A stretch of DNA of 64,000 bases from Liolophura sinensis (Eukaryota > Mollusca > Polyplacophora > Chitonida > Chitonidae), in contig NC_088296.1 of the NCBI RefSeq assembly GCF_032854445.1, forward strand, positions 17,661,485 through 17,725,484, read 5' to 3'. Below, piece after piece: positions 26,401 to 34,078 of this stretch; position 1 is the first letter of the stretch; each line of letters begins with the position of its first letter. The position numbers and the translations under genes were made by a program. The notes beneath the pieces are model-generated. The model did not search any database and was not told where the DNA came from. It saw only the letters and a program-made list of their open reading frames with translations.

Positions 26401-29400
26401 CCGGGGCTTACCTTGGCATACGCCATTACTTCTTTGAACTCTTATCATGACGTCTTTTGTGGGCGCCGCCATGTTGAATAAATTAATATTCATCTCCTAA
26501 TACATGAGTAAATAGTTCATATTTATCCTGGATATTTTTTGATGAATTCAGATGCAGGTAGTTGCTTGATTCTATACCATAGATAAAGAATTAGGCTAAA
26601 GGAATCTGAAAAGATATTAAATATCTGATACTCCTCTATCAACAATTATCCCCAAATTTGGGGGGGGTGGGTGGGGAATCACTGCGCTGATGGCGCCCAT
26701 CTATACACGGGCCTTGTCTCCGTACCACAGGATCACGTAGAAGGGCGTGTGATCTTGAACATACTCCACTGTGAACCACTGGAGGCAAGGGGTGACATTT
26801 TTTGAATGAGGGCCAATATAACTTGATGTTTAACCCTATGAATTAGTAAAAAAAAAAAAGAAAAACCCCAAAAACACAATAATGTTACAGTCACAGGAAG
26901 CCATATACATATAAACCAGGGTTATTACATAGCTCAAAGCTTTCTAGACAGTTTAACGGTGACATAACTTAGGCAAAAAGGAATTAACCACATTTCTTTA
27001 CGTACAGTGACAATTTATTTATTTGATTGGTTTTTTTTTATGCAGTACTCAAGAATAGTTCACTTATACAACGGCGGCCAGCATTATGGTGGGAGGAAAC
27101 AGGGCAGAGCCCCACGACCTTCTGCAGGTTGCTGGCTGACTTTTCCACTTACGGCCAGACAGGAACATACAAAAACAATAAGTTTTCCACAAGAAATATG
27201 ATATAAAACATGTGACAAGATAAGGTGGGGTATATATTTAGATCATATGCTAACTTAGACAATAATCAATGTGTTAACTCCCACTGACTTAGGACATCAA
27301 CAGATTGTGTCAGATTAACATTTGATCAAAGATATATTTTTATGATAAATTAGGCACAATTTCAAAAGTTTTTGGAGGAAACTTGACCTAATAAAAAGTA
27401 ATATATTCTTTTAAGCCTTTTTACTTTTTTAAAATATTTATATATTTTATGATTCAAAGCTTCCTGCAGTTGTGATATTATACAACTAAATTATGTGGAT
27501 TTACAATAAATATATATATTATTGTATTATTATTATCATCATTATTATCATCATTATTATATAATTTATCTGTATAAATTACCTGGAAATTTAATTGAAG
27601 ACTTTATTAAATCATAAATAAGGATTCTTTGTAAAAATATTCATCTGTAGCACCAACAGAATAAATTCTCCAGAACAAAAAAAAGCTGATGTTATAACAA
27701 GTACATAAACCTTCAACCTTTAATTTTCTTTTCTACCAAAAAATTCCACATTTGGGTCATTTCTTAGTGAATTCTGACTATGCAGCATGCTTGTGGGGTT
27801 AATCCCTTTGCACTGTTTTAGTCTTATTTTTATGCTTATTTTTATGTGATGACATGGCAGCATTCTGAGTCATTCTAGACTGCTAACACCTAATAAATTC
27901 AATAAATATCACTGCATTTTTTTTAGCTTATTCTACTTAAGCCATGGTGATAGCGGGTGTGAAATTTGCTACTATTTAAGCAGTTACATAAAACCCTACC
28001 CAAAGTAAATTTATTAGAGGTTTCACTTCAGCGGTTATGTGTAACCATATGTCAACATCGCACTGTTATCACTGCTCTGGTTTAACTCTCCTGGCTGTCT
28101 AAGGTTTTTTACCCTAATTCACAGGTTCAAATCCAACTCTGGCTTATTCAGTTGTAGATTTAAGTCTGGGGGTTTGTCATGTACCTGGCAAGAAGTAGTG
28201 GTTTCTCCAGAAGGCTAAGTGAAATTTTCCATCCACTGATTTATTTAGTTATTGAATTGTTGTTTTATGCCGTACTTAAGAATATTTCATTTATGTGACG
28301 GCGGCCAGCATTATGGTGGGAGGAAACCGGGCAGAGCCCGGGGGAAACCCACGACCATCCACAGGTTGCTGGTAGATCCTTTGAAACATTTCTGGATATA
28401 ATATAAAATGTCAATAATGTCAATACCTGATTTAGCGCTCCCAGAAAAAACCTGATCACCATAAACACAATGTAGTTATTCACAAACGCAGCTCCGACAC
28501 CGAGGGCACCTTGTATCCATAATGCTCCCAGGAGGATCTTCTTCCGGCCAAATTTGTCAGCAAGTGGGCTGATGAACAAGGAACCAATGATCATGCCGGC
28601 CATGAAGAGAGACGAACTAAGATCTACGAGGTACACCCGGTCACAGACAAAATCCCACTGGAAAGCGGAAATGAAATGATGGATTGGTTGACAGAGTGCA
28701 AATGTGAGCAAAAGAGTGAGTGATTGGTTTAATGAATGTCTTATCCTTGAATAAGTGATACATTAAGTGATTTAGCTTAGAGCAGAGCTCCCTAAGTTTT
28801 CTTGCTTAAGTGAAGGCATTTTATTTACACAACATCATCCCTATACTTAAGTAGTGTTTGATTACGAAATTTTCGAAAAAACAATTGACGCTGGACTCAA
28901 CCAACCTAAAGCAATTTACTGAACTTGGCAACTGCTGTGCCGAGCCCTCTTTTAAGCTTTAACAAACAAACTTTTTACAACAAAACTGAATGTATAATTG
29001 CTTGAGCTGATTGATTGGTTGTTTTTTTCTTGAATTAAGAGCAAGACACACCTGAGTTAGGAACGTAGAAGAGAAAGTGTCTCCATACACCCATCCATAC
29101 TGACACGGTTGAGTGGAGTTCACTTCTCCCGGGACTGGCATGCGACACTGATCTGCCTCCTGCTGCCTCCAGGGGGCGCTGTCGTTTACGAGGCTGAGGT
29201 TTGTGGCAAATGTCATGTTTTCCGGGATGTAACAGTGATGACCCGGATCTGCACCCAGGAAGATTGGGCCAAACAAGTGCCAAACTCCGCGCATACAGAC
29301 CATACTGACAAGGAAGAACACAAGTGCCTGATAATTTCCACATTTTCCCAGCAGGCAAAGAATGTCCTCAGCCTCCATCGGTGAATCTGCAGCAGGGCTG

Positions 29401-32400
29401 GAAAAGATAGAGACAAACAGAAAGAGTGAGTGAGTGAGTGCTTGGGGTTTAACGTCATGCTCAACAATTTTTCAGTCATATGACGACGAAGGAATCATTA
29501 GGGTGCATGTACGTGTAATGTGCCTCCTTGTTGCAGGACGGATTTCCACCGCTCTTTTATTTAGTGCTGCTTCACCGAGACGACTTACCGAAAGCAAGTA
29601 AGCCGCCCCGCCCGACCCATTATACTTATATCGTTGCACTATCCCCTTCATGCTGAACACCAAGCGAGGAAGTTACAACTTCCTCTTTTAAAGTCTTAGG
29701 TGTGACTCGATCAAGGATTGATCCTGGATCTACCGGTCCCGAAGCGGATGCTCTACCAACTGTGCTATCCGGGCCGGTCAAACAGAAAGAGAGAACAGGA
29801 TTTTAGTGTGCTCAATAAAGAAGAAAATTTGTTTGATCCAGTGCATGTTTCAAAGGTTTCAAAGAAAGTCACTACACTGCAAGTCACTAACGCTGTCACA
29901 AGCAGAAATGGTTTACATACAACCAGGTCAAGATCAGTATACTGATTTATTTATTTATGTGATTGGTTTTTTTTCATATGCTGTACTCAAAAATATTTCA
30001 CATATGCCACAGCAGCCAGCTATGATGGGAGGAACCCATTCTCCATGACCATCTGCAGGTTGCTGCCAGACGTTCCCACGTACAGCCAGAGAGGAAGCCA
30101 GCATGAGCTTGATTTGAAGTGAAGGCGCTCGCATTGGTGAGAGGTGACTGGGTCATAGCAGCATGTCGAGGACAGGACACTGAGAGAAGGAGTGCAGGGA
30201 AAGTCAATGTTTACAGGTATGTTTCTACATACATGCAAACATAGCCTCAAACAGCTGTTGCAGAGTAATGACCCAGGACCTCTCACCAACGCGGCCGCTG
30301 TGAGTTCAAGTCCATCTCATGCTGGCTTCCTCTCTGGTCGTATGTGGGAAGGTCTGTCAGCAACCTGCGGATGGTCCAGGGTTTCCCCTGGGTTTCTTCC
30401 CACCATAATGGTTCCCCATCTGTCCTACCAATATGTTAATTACACTGGCTGCAGGGGTGAGTGCGTCTGACACATATATCAGTCTGAGATTAACCCTTGA
30501 ATTAACCCTCGGGCTTGAATAACACGCATATAATCTCATTGCCATAACCACACTAGTCCTGCAACACAACGCCCTTCGAGCCTCAGATAGCCATGGATCA
30601 GCCTCCTTTAGCCATGTCAGCCCAGAAGGATAACTGTAAAATTTCGGAAAACAGTTGATCACTATCCTGCATCGCCTATCCAGCCACTCCTTTACAATGC
30701 TTAGGGTCCAAGGGCATCTGACTGTTAAAATCCCCAGATGTTTATCATTCCAAAGGTAAATATCCATCCATATTTATTAAATTTATTATTTATTTATTTG
30801 ATTGGTGTTTTACGCCGTACTCAAGAATATTTTACTTATACGATGGCGGCCAGCATTATGGTGGGTGGAAACCTGGCAAAGCCTGGGGGAAACCCACAAC
30901 CATCCGCAGGTTGCTAACAGACCTTCCCACAAACGGCCGGAGAGGAAGCCAGCATGAGCTGGACATGAACTCACAGCGACCGCATTGGTGAGAGACTCCT
31001 GGATCACTATGTTGCGCTAGCACGCTAACGGACTGTGCCATGGAAGGCCCCATATTTATCAAAGTCTTCCCCTTTGTTGACTTCTCATTTACGAAATGGT
31101 CGTCATCTACACGTAGAACGACACAAGGTGGTTACAAAACTCCTTACCACCAAAATTGGGTCAGTGTGTTAAGAAATTTACTTATCCTGAATAAAATACC
31201 CAAAGTCAATCATTCTTGGAGACAGTGTTTTTTTCTTTTTTTTTTTTTGCACGTGACATGTGGGCCTAACATTTTTTTAAGTGAGAGAGCGATAATATTC
31301 AAGGACATTACCGGTATCTACAGGTCATGCCGGTGCATATTGATTTCTGAGCACGAACATGTATGGCATCGTTGATGTTAGCACATGGATTAAACTGTAC
31401 CTTCTTACGCTTCACATGCACCAGGATATGACTCTGTGACGAGACAGAACTGCTAAACAGCGAGGCATTGTTTATAACTCAATGTTACGGTACCGGCACT
31501 AGCATGTGACAGTCTGTAACCAACAGACCAAACACATGTACGTACATTCATTCGAACTTACAAAAAAACGAACAAAAGTCGGAGAAGAGTTACAGACTTC
31601 AGGACAGCGAACTGACTTACTGTCGTGTTATCTCATCTTTGCCGAATAACTGGAAAGGATCTGCGGTGTCTCGCATGTTACATCAGTCGTGAAGGGCACA
31701 TGTTCAATTCTCGCATCATTTTTTTGTTTTATTACCGAACAATGTGGAAGAGCTATCTACCAAGGGAGGTAACGCTCAGACAACTATCGATCGTTCGCTT
31801 CTTAAATTTCCAAAATATCGCACCTTAGGGGAGATATTGTCCGTAAGATTATATTTTTAATTAACATACAAAGAGATTTGTATCAGAAATACTTAATAAA
31901 CGGCGTTAACGCGTAGGTGTGTCAAACGCATTAACGCGATTTATTAAGTATGTCTGATACAAATCTCTTTGTACTGTAATTAAAATTTATGGATTTTAAA
32001 TTTTCGATTTGGCTGGCCGGCATGCAGTTAAGCCAACACATGCATATATTGTTAACATTAATTAACACAAATCTCTTGTGTTTGGAAATTATTTAAGCAA
32101 ATGACAGATTTAGGTGTTATTGTAATTTTGAGATGCCAGATCGAGTGAAAAAAGCAATAACTTGCTGCAGTACAAGGAGTAGTTTTGACCGACCCATAGT
32201 TGCAAGATATAATAAATAAATAATAGATAGGTGCATAAATACTGTTATTTCATATAAATATAGTACCTAAAAGTCTAATCAATAATGACGATTGTACACT
32301 TTCTAAATGACATCTACCGGTCAGAAACGTTGAGCTAAGAAAGGTGTAAGTGTGAAGATCGAGTGATTCAATGTATATTCGCCGTAGAGTACCAGATATT

Positions 32401-33029
32401 TTGTCGACAAAATGGTCTAGACGGTTTTCATGCACTGGGGGCAATGATTTAAGCTGATGACTGAGAGGTCGCTGGCTCGAAACTCAGTGTGGTCTATTCT
32501 CCGCTATAACTTTGAGAAAGTAAATAACGATCATAGCTTTACTTATAAAAAAACAACAAACACTCTATTACATACATGTACATTTATCTACTAATCTGAT
32601 ACATAAATATTTGCTTTTTTTCCCCACCTACCTGGATACATTACTGCCTGTCATGGAGTATTTCCCTTCTGTCGGATTCGTTGGACTGCTCTTTGCTTCT
32701 TTTCCATTCACTTGTATGACATGTGACGTCATCGATTCATCATTCGACGGAAAGGCCATGGCGTCATTGGTTTTCGTATTGACCCATCCGTCTAGAGCCA
32801 CTTTTGAATGTGACACTTGCTTCTCGACTTCCGCTTCGGTTTCGTCTACAGCTGTTAGAACTCTGTTGGTTTCATCAGCCGTTGTGGGAGTGGTTTCGTC
32901 AGTCGTTGTGGGAGTGGTTTCTTCAGTCGTTGTGGGAGTGGTTTCCTCAGTCGCTGTGGGAGTGGTTTCGTCAGCAGTTGTGGGAATTATTTGGTCTCCA
33001 CCAACCCTTGTGTAAGACGGGTTATCCAT
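12337..33029 (-). CDS. SLC22-family (organic ion transporter-like) MFS transporter, complete 10-exon gene
   Basis: Predicted plasma-membrane carrier of the SLC22 group of the major facilitator superfamily, which moves organic cations, anions or zwitterions; the substrate cannot be told from sequence. CDS joins 33029-32632, 29397-29052, 28657-28427, 25819-25623, 23178-22621, 20092-19958, 18600-18515, 17188-17068, 13327-13255 and 12510-12337. All introns are GT-AG and phases match, giving 772 residues against about 550 usual for the family. Seen: TM1 near residue 155, a Cys- and sequon-rich first extracellular loop, MFS motif LADKFGRKK near 280, LIRDW after TM5-6, PESLPWL near 394, DLFRTP before TM7, EIFPTVVRN, and the C-terminal PETHRKPLPETIEE signature. 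The extra length is a Thr/Glu-rich N-tail and an enlarged TM6-TM7 loop. An in-frame TGA lies 15 bases before the ATG. AGTAAA at 12247-12242 might be a weak poly(A) signal. Family call is confident; subfamily is not. Confidence 0.9.
12591..12757 (-). mobile_element. SINE-A fragment in intron 9 of the SLC22 gene
   Basis: Diverged head and core (GGACTTGAACCCACAATGAC, GGTGAGAGACTC), same orientation as the gene. Confidence 0.6.
12984..13129 (-). mobile_element. SINE-A remnant with internal deletion in intron 9
   Basis: The tail CTCAAGAATATTTC joins a short head remnant GAAAGGAAGCTAGCATTAGT; most of the core is missing. Confidence 0.5.
13255..13327 (-). CDS. SLC22 gene exon 9: TM11 segment
   Basis: A 73-bp exon completing Arg then NLGIGIASAFETAGAVAAPF and IASS. 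The acceptor is TTGTTTACAG|G and the donor AGC|GTAAGT, phase 0. It corresponds to the RN(x)GVG... region that follows the PTVVR motif in SLC22 proteins. Confidence 0.9.
13650..16790. repeat. 3.1-kb minisatellite in intron 8 (~47-bp units)
   Basis: Roughly 65 units built on CTCTATCATTATACAGAGCT and AGCCACAGCTGGATATCACC. The left end (13680-13975) uses ~56-bp units with CCCTGGCTATCCCTACATA. Blocks of several units recur together (for example near 14500, 14960, 15530 and 16000), a higher-order structure. Confidence 0.95.
16810..17067. repeat. Two decayed tandem copies of the exon 8 3' end and donor
   Basis: On the minus strand the ~110-bp units keep GAGATCTTTCCCACTGTAGT CAG|GTGTGT, matching exon 8 GAGATCTTTCCCACTGTGGT CAG|GTGAGC. 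One copy still reads VYLLCVEIFPTVVR against VYLFCLEIFPTVVR in the exon. Donor-equivalent positions fall at 16954 and 16844. Confidence 0.85.
17068..17188 (-). CDS. SLC22 gene exon 8: TM10, EIFPTVVR motif
   Basis: Reads GADLTWLKTTLAMISKFGIT, GSYVTVYLFCLEIFPTVVR, matching the conserved AMIGKFGIT and ELFPTVVRN regions of the family. Two acceptors six bases apart (TTTACAG|ATTCAG|GT) are both in frame; the first adds Asp-Ser. The upstream one is used here, and the alternative start is 17182. The donor is GTCAG|GTGAGC. Two decayed tandem copies of the 3' half of this exon lie just downstream in intron 8. Confidence 0.9.
17325..17404. repeat. (TA)n microsatellite in intron 7
   Basis: Interrupted TA run of about 80 bp. 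Confidence 0.95.
17420..17800 (+). mobile_element. Possible third SINE-like element, intron 7
   Basis: GTGCGGGTTCAAACCGGGC resembles a tRNA B box. The right end ATTCTTGATTATGGCAGTGA and following A-rich units resemble SINE tails. CTTGCCAAAGGTTTGTGGTT recurs at 25452, and related tails are seen at 45350-45480 and 47530-47635. Confidence 0.5.
17815..18538. repeat. 40/45-bp minisatellite spanning the exon 7 donor
   Basis: About 18 units of GTGGGTATGAAAATAGCTAT AACACTGTTTACCTGTGGCG type. On the minus strand each carries ATTTTCATACCCACC...CAG|GTAAAC, that is, the end of exon 7 and its 5' splice site. The units nearest the exon are 45 bp, the rest 40 bp. Confidence 0.95.
18515..18600 (-). CDS. SLC22 gene exon 7: TM8-TM9 segment, tandem donors
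   Basis: Completes a Cys codon, then LGRRRPLCVFMLVCGCAS and IIAIFIPTST, ending after the first base of the next codon at CAACAG|GTAAAC. The LGRR motif is the second MFS-type loop motif. The last ~24 bp plus the donor are repeated in the downstream minisatellite. The next three donor copies (after 18470, 18425 and 18380) keep the frame open and could extend the exon by 15, 30 or 45 residues. The inner donor gives the family-typical length. Confidence 0.88.
19075..19235. repeat. Short tandem repeat TGTCTGACTGTCCGTC
   Basis: Twelve- to sixteen-base units of CTGTCTGACTG type in intron 6. Confidence 0.9.
19769..19916 (-). mobile_element. SINE-A, 3'-truncated, intron 6
   Basis: Core and head from ATGGTGGGAGGAAACCGGGC to GGTGAGAGGCTCCTG; it lies about 40 bp beyond the exon 6 donor. 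Confidence 0.85.
19958..20092 (-). CDS. SLC22 gene exon 6: TM7-TM8
   Basis: A 135-bp exon completing Trp then LVNSLSYFGISFSVPTLHG, the family's TM7 signature. It continues through GDIFLNLFISGLVEIPAYL and ends GTVE plus two bases of the next codon. The acceptor is ATTTTCAG|G and the donor GAATG|GTGAGG. It begins and ends with split TG codons, as do the neighbouring junctions. Confidence 0.92.
20473..20603 (-). mobile_element. SINE-A, 5'-truncated, intron 5
   Basis: Tail and core, ending CACAGGTTGCTGGCA. Confidence 0.85.
20985..21185. repeat. Degenerate ~19-bp tandem repeat, intron 5
   Basis: GCTACTAGCACACTTTG and variants repeat about eight times. Confidence 0.75.
21430..22140. repeat. 59-bp minisatellite with donor-like sites, intron 5 (~12 copies)
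   Basis: The unit contains ACACACAAGGACTACTTTTT and AACCTTAAACACTTACCTGA. On the minus strand several units read GCTCAG|GTAAGTG, a strong 5' splice consensus; others have GAG|GTAAGT or a broken GATAAGT. Confidence 0.93.
22231..22502 (-). mobile_element. SINE-A, full length with doubled tail, intron 5
   Basis: The left end carries two tail starts (GACTGGTGTTTTA and GATTGGTTTTACACC). The head ends AACTGAGCCACGGAAG. Confidence 0.85.
22503..22576 (-). mobile_element. SINE-A 3' fragment next to the previous copy
   Basis: TGACTAGTGTTTTACATTGC to CAGCATTATGGTGGGAAG; it ends about 45 bp before the exon 5 donor. Confidence 0.75.
22621..23178 (-). CDS. SLC22 gene exon 5: PES motif, expanded central loop, start of TM7
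   Basis: The longest exon (558 bp). It completes the Trp codon, then reads ILPESLPWLMAKQRYKEA, the conserved region after TM6, and ends YTVIDLFRTPRIRIYSLI and the start of TM7. Between these, roughly residues 440-555, is a hydrophilic Lys-, Asn- and Ser-rich insert longer than usual for the family. The insert contains a 16-residue tandem duplication of GKGLTNGAWTDQRGFG (residues about 490-521). The acceptor is TTCTGTTGCAG|G; the donor is TTATG|GTAAAG. Confidence 0.92.
23204..23566 (-). mobile_element. SINE-B copy 1, upstream of the exon 5 acceptor
   Basis: tRNA-like head at the right (GGCCTCGATAGCACAGTTGG on the minus strand), tail (CACT)n at the left. GAGGTTAAT at 23195-23203 and 23567-23575 is the likely target-site duplication. 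The element ends 25 bp from the exon 5 acceptor. Confidence 0.8.
24046..24313 (-). mobile_element. SINE-A, full length, intron 4
   Basis: Head to tail complete. Flanks ACTATTACAAAATTA and ACTATTATAAAATATTA are an imperfect target-site duplication. Confidence 0.88.
24438..24608 (-). mobile_element. SINE-A, 5'-truncated, intron 4
   Basis: Tail and core up to GTACGGCCGGAGAG. Confidence 0.85.
24648..24750. repeat. Short tandem repeat TTATCACAACACAAG
   Basis: About seven 13-15-bp units in intron 4. Confidence 0.9.
24965..25445. repeat. ~36-bp degenerate minisatellite, intron 4
   Basis: About 13 units of GTGTGAATCAAATGTGGGAA TGTTTGTCTATAAC. Confidence 0.9.
25623..25819 (-). CDS. SLC22 gene exon 4: TM5-TM6
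   Basis: Encodes residues 326-390 and the first two bases of a Trp codon. It begins TIGLVAYVMVPEAF at the acceptor TTTTTCAG|ACT and ends LTLVYYW at the donor TG|GTAAGC. The segment GYLIRDWTHLELAISIPN matches the family pattern after TM5. The phase 0 start is also compatible with a candidate internal first exon in intron 3. Confidence 0.92.
26412..26480 (-). promoter_or_regulatory. Candidate internal promoter / alternative first exon, intron 3
   Basis: On the gene's strand the order is CAACATGGCGGCGCCC (fits the YY1 site at animal start sites), AAGACGTCAT (near-CRE), then ATGGCGTATGCCAAG|GTAAGC at 26426-26412. That last piece is a start codon with purine -3 and G +4, followed by a good donor. 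From this ATG the exon is phase 0, matching exon 4, and would yield a carrier lacking TM1-TM4. From the upper ATG (AACATGG) it is phase 1 and would not fit exon 4. No transcript evidence is visible. Confidence 0.35.
27010..27165 (-). mobile_element. SINE-A, 5'-truncated, intron 3
   Basis: Tail and core; a short deletion removes the GGGGGAAACC segment. Confidence 0.85.
28238..28376 (-). mobile_element. SINE-A, 5'-truncated, 50 bp from the exon 3 donor
   Basis: Runs from GATTTATTTAGTTATTGAAT to CCACAGGTTGCTGGTAGA. Confidence 0.88.
28427..28657 (-). CDS. SLC22 gene exon 3: TM2-TM4 with MFS motif A
   Basis: A 77-codon, phase 0-0 exon beginning WDFVCDR, a hallmark of SLC22 proteins. It covers TM2, the MFS motif A loop (PLADKFGRKK), TM3 and TM4, ending FLGALNQ. 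The acceptor is TTTCCAG|TGG and the donor CAG|GTATTG. A SINE-A copy lies about 50 bp beyond the donor inside intron 3. Confidence 0.93.
29052..29397 (-). CDS. SLC22 gene exon 2: TM1 and large extracellular loop
   Basis: Encodes residues 133-248 (starting SPAADSPMEAEDIL). The acceptor is CTTTTCCAG|C and the donor CAG|GTGTGT, phase 0. It includes the family-typical LLGKCGNYQ lead, hydrophobic TM1, then the long loop between TM1 and TM2 with Cys residues and four N-glycosylation sequons (NMT, NLS, NDS, NST). The loop ends with CQYGWVYGDTFSSTFLTQ, which leads into the conserved WD of exon 3. The acceptor tract is abutted by a SINE-B insertion. Confidence 0.92.
29427..29778 (-). mobile_element. 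SINE-B copy 2, inside the exon 2 acceptor tract
   Basis: Head GGCCCGGATAGCACAGTTGG at the right end (minus strand), (CACT)n tail at the left. A perfect 13-bp target-site duplication, CAAACAGAAAGAG, lies at 29414-29426 and 29779-29791. The insertion is 29 bp from exon 2. Confidence 0.9.
29943..30165 (-). mobile_element. SINE-A, diverged, intron 1
   Basis: Tail, core and part of the head (GCATTGGTGAGAGGTGACTG). Confidence 0.75.
30258..30411 (+). mobile_element. SINE-A, 3'-truncated, intron 1
   Basis: From GTAATGACCCAGGACCTCTC to TTCTTCCCACCATAATGG; opposite in orientation to the copy 100 bp to its left. Confidence 0.82.
30782..31051 (-). mobile_element. SINE-A, full length, intron 1
   Basis: Flanked by CCATATTTATTAAA (30767) and CCATATTTATCAAA (31049), a near-perfect target-site duplication. 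Confidence 0.88.
31052..31854. other. Intron 1 sequence, nothing recognised
   Basis: Unique sequence between a SINE-A and the inverted repeat. Confidence 0.5.
31855..31986. repeat. Long inverted repeat (~59-bp arms, 13-bp loop), intron 1
   Basis: The left arm contains ACAAAGAGATTTGTATCAGA and ACTTAATAAA; the right arm is its complement with few mismatches; the loop is TAGGTGTGTCAAA. Confidence 0.9.
32632..33029 (-). CDS. SLC22 gene exon 1: N-terminal cytoplasmic tail
   Basis: Encodes residues 1-132 and ends with two bases of a Ser codon at the donor TCCAG|GTAGGT. The start is MDNPSYTR; the ATG has G at -3 and G at +4, and an in-frame TGA five codons upstream rules out extension within this exon. 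Residues about 15-50 are an octapeptide tandem repeat of the type TEETTPTT, encoded by a 24-bp repeat. SLC22 proteins normally have only a short tail before TM1, so this hydrophilic tail is unusual. No signal peptide is seen. Confidence 0.85.
32875..32995. repeat. 24-bp coding repeat in exon 1
   Basis: GTTGTGGGAGTGGTTTCGTC AGTC repeats about 4.5 times, in frame, and encodes the Thr/Glu/Asp octapeptides. Confidence 0.93.
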
Positions 33030-33299
33030 TTCTAGCAGTTTTCAGTATATGCTGGAATATCCTACAATAGCATATATACACTACATCAAGGATACTGCAG
33101 CAAAATCTAAACGTATATACAATAACCACACGATTGATTGATTGGTTAACCGATTGATTGACTGATTTAACAAATGACGGATACATTCACCAGAACTATT
33201 CCAATCTATATATGATGTTGTGTTAAGGAAAATCTAAGAACGCACCTGCAGTATTCACACAGAGTTCATTCTGGTTCTGCCTAAAATCATTAATACTAT
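33030..33299 (-). promoter_or_regulatory. Immediate 5' region of the SLC22 gene
   Basis: Contains the 5' UTR and perhaps the core promoter. No convincing TATA box or CpG cluster is seen; the ATG-proximal sequence has TGA AAA CTG CTA GAA. Confidence 0.4.
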
Positions 33300-33314
33300 A
33301 CTTAAGAATAGGCT

Positions 33315-33575
33315 GGGCCTCCGTGGCTCAGTCGGTTAAAGCGCTAGCGCAGCGTAATGACCCAGGAGTCTCTCACCAATGCGGTCGCTGTGAGTTCAAG
33401 TCCAGCTCATGCTGGCTTCCTCTCCGGCCGTACGTGAGAAGGTCTGCTGCAACCTGCGGATGGTCGTGGGTTTCCCCCGGGCTCTGCCCGGTTTCCACCC
33501 ACCATAATGCTGGCCGCCATCGTATAAGTGAAATATTCTTGAGTACGGCGTAAAACACCAATCAAAAAAAAAAAA
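33315..33575 (+). mobile_element. SINE-A, full length, young, 5' flank of the SLC22 gene
   Basis: Starts GGGCCTCCGTGGCTCAGTCG (A box) with GAGTTCAAGTCC (B box) and ends in a poly(A) run. The perfect 15-bp duplication ACTTAAGAATAGGCT at 33300-33314 and 33576-33590 fixes both ends. It lies about 290 bp upstream of the start codon and opposes the gene. Confidence 0.95.
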
Positions 33576-33839
33576 AACTTAAGAATAGGCTAATATGCCA
33601 CCTTTTTTGTATGGTAGCTTTCTTTGAGACCATTATAGGGGTCAATTTGATTTAATTGTTTGTTACCGCCGAGAAAGATTTTTTCATGATGGTAGTCTGT
33701 TTTATTGGAGGAGAAATTAAACCGGGGTGGCCAAGTGTAAACCATTAACTTTCCTACATCTTACGAACAGACATTCTCATCATATTCTGGGACGTCAGAA
33801 GTTTTTAATGACCATTCTATGAAGGCGTATATGCACTGA

Positions 33840-33950
33840 CTAATATGCTAATGATTAAATTTTAAAATTAAAATTAAATTAAATTTTAAAATTAAATTAA
33901 ATTTTAAAATTAAATTAAATTTTAAAATTAAATTATTTTTTTAAATTAAA
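33840..33950. repeat. AT-only tandem repeat AAATTTTAAAATTAAATT
   Basis: Low-complexity ~20-bp repeat. Confidence 0.9.
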
Positions 33951-33967
33951 AATCAGTTTCGATCTAA

Positions 33968-34078
33968 TTTGTGTTCTTATACCCCGTGCTCAGAAATATA
34001 TTTTACGTAGAAAATAGCAGTCAGGGCTTACCAGTGGAGGAAACCGGGCTGAGTGCGACCGGATAAAACCACCGTAAA
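33968..34078 (-). mobile_element. SINE-A remnant
   Basis: Diverged tail (CCCCGTGCTCAGAAATAT) and core piece GGAGGAAACCGGGCTGAG. Confidence 0.5.

Noticed and set aside
29035-29358. 107-codon frame overlapping exon 2
   Set aside because: Shadow of the true transporter frame, which alone shows SLC22 motifs.
33323-33400. tRNA gene (A and B box sequences)
   Set aside because: It is the head of a full-length SINE-A with target duplications; no proper acceptor-stem pairing is evident.
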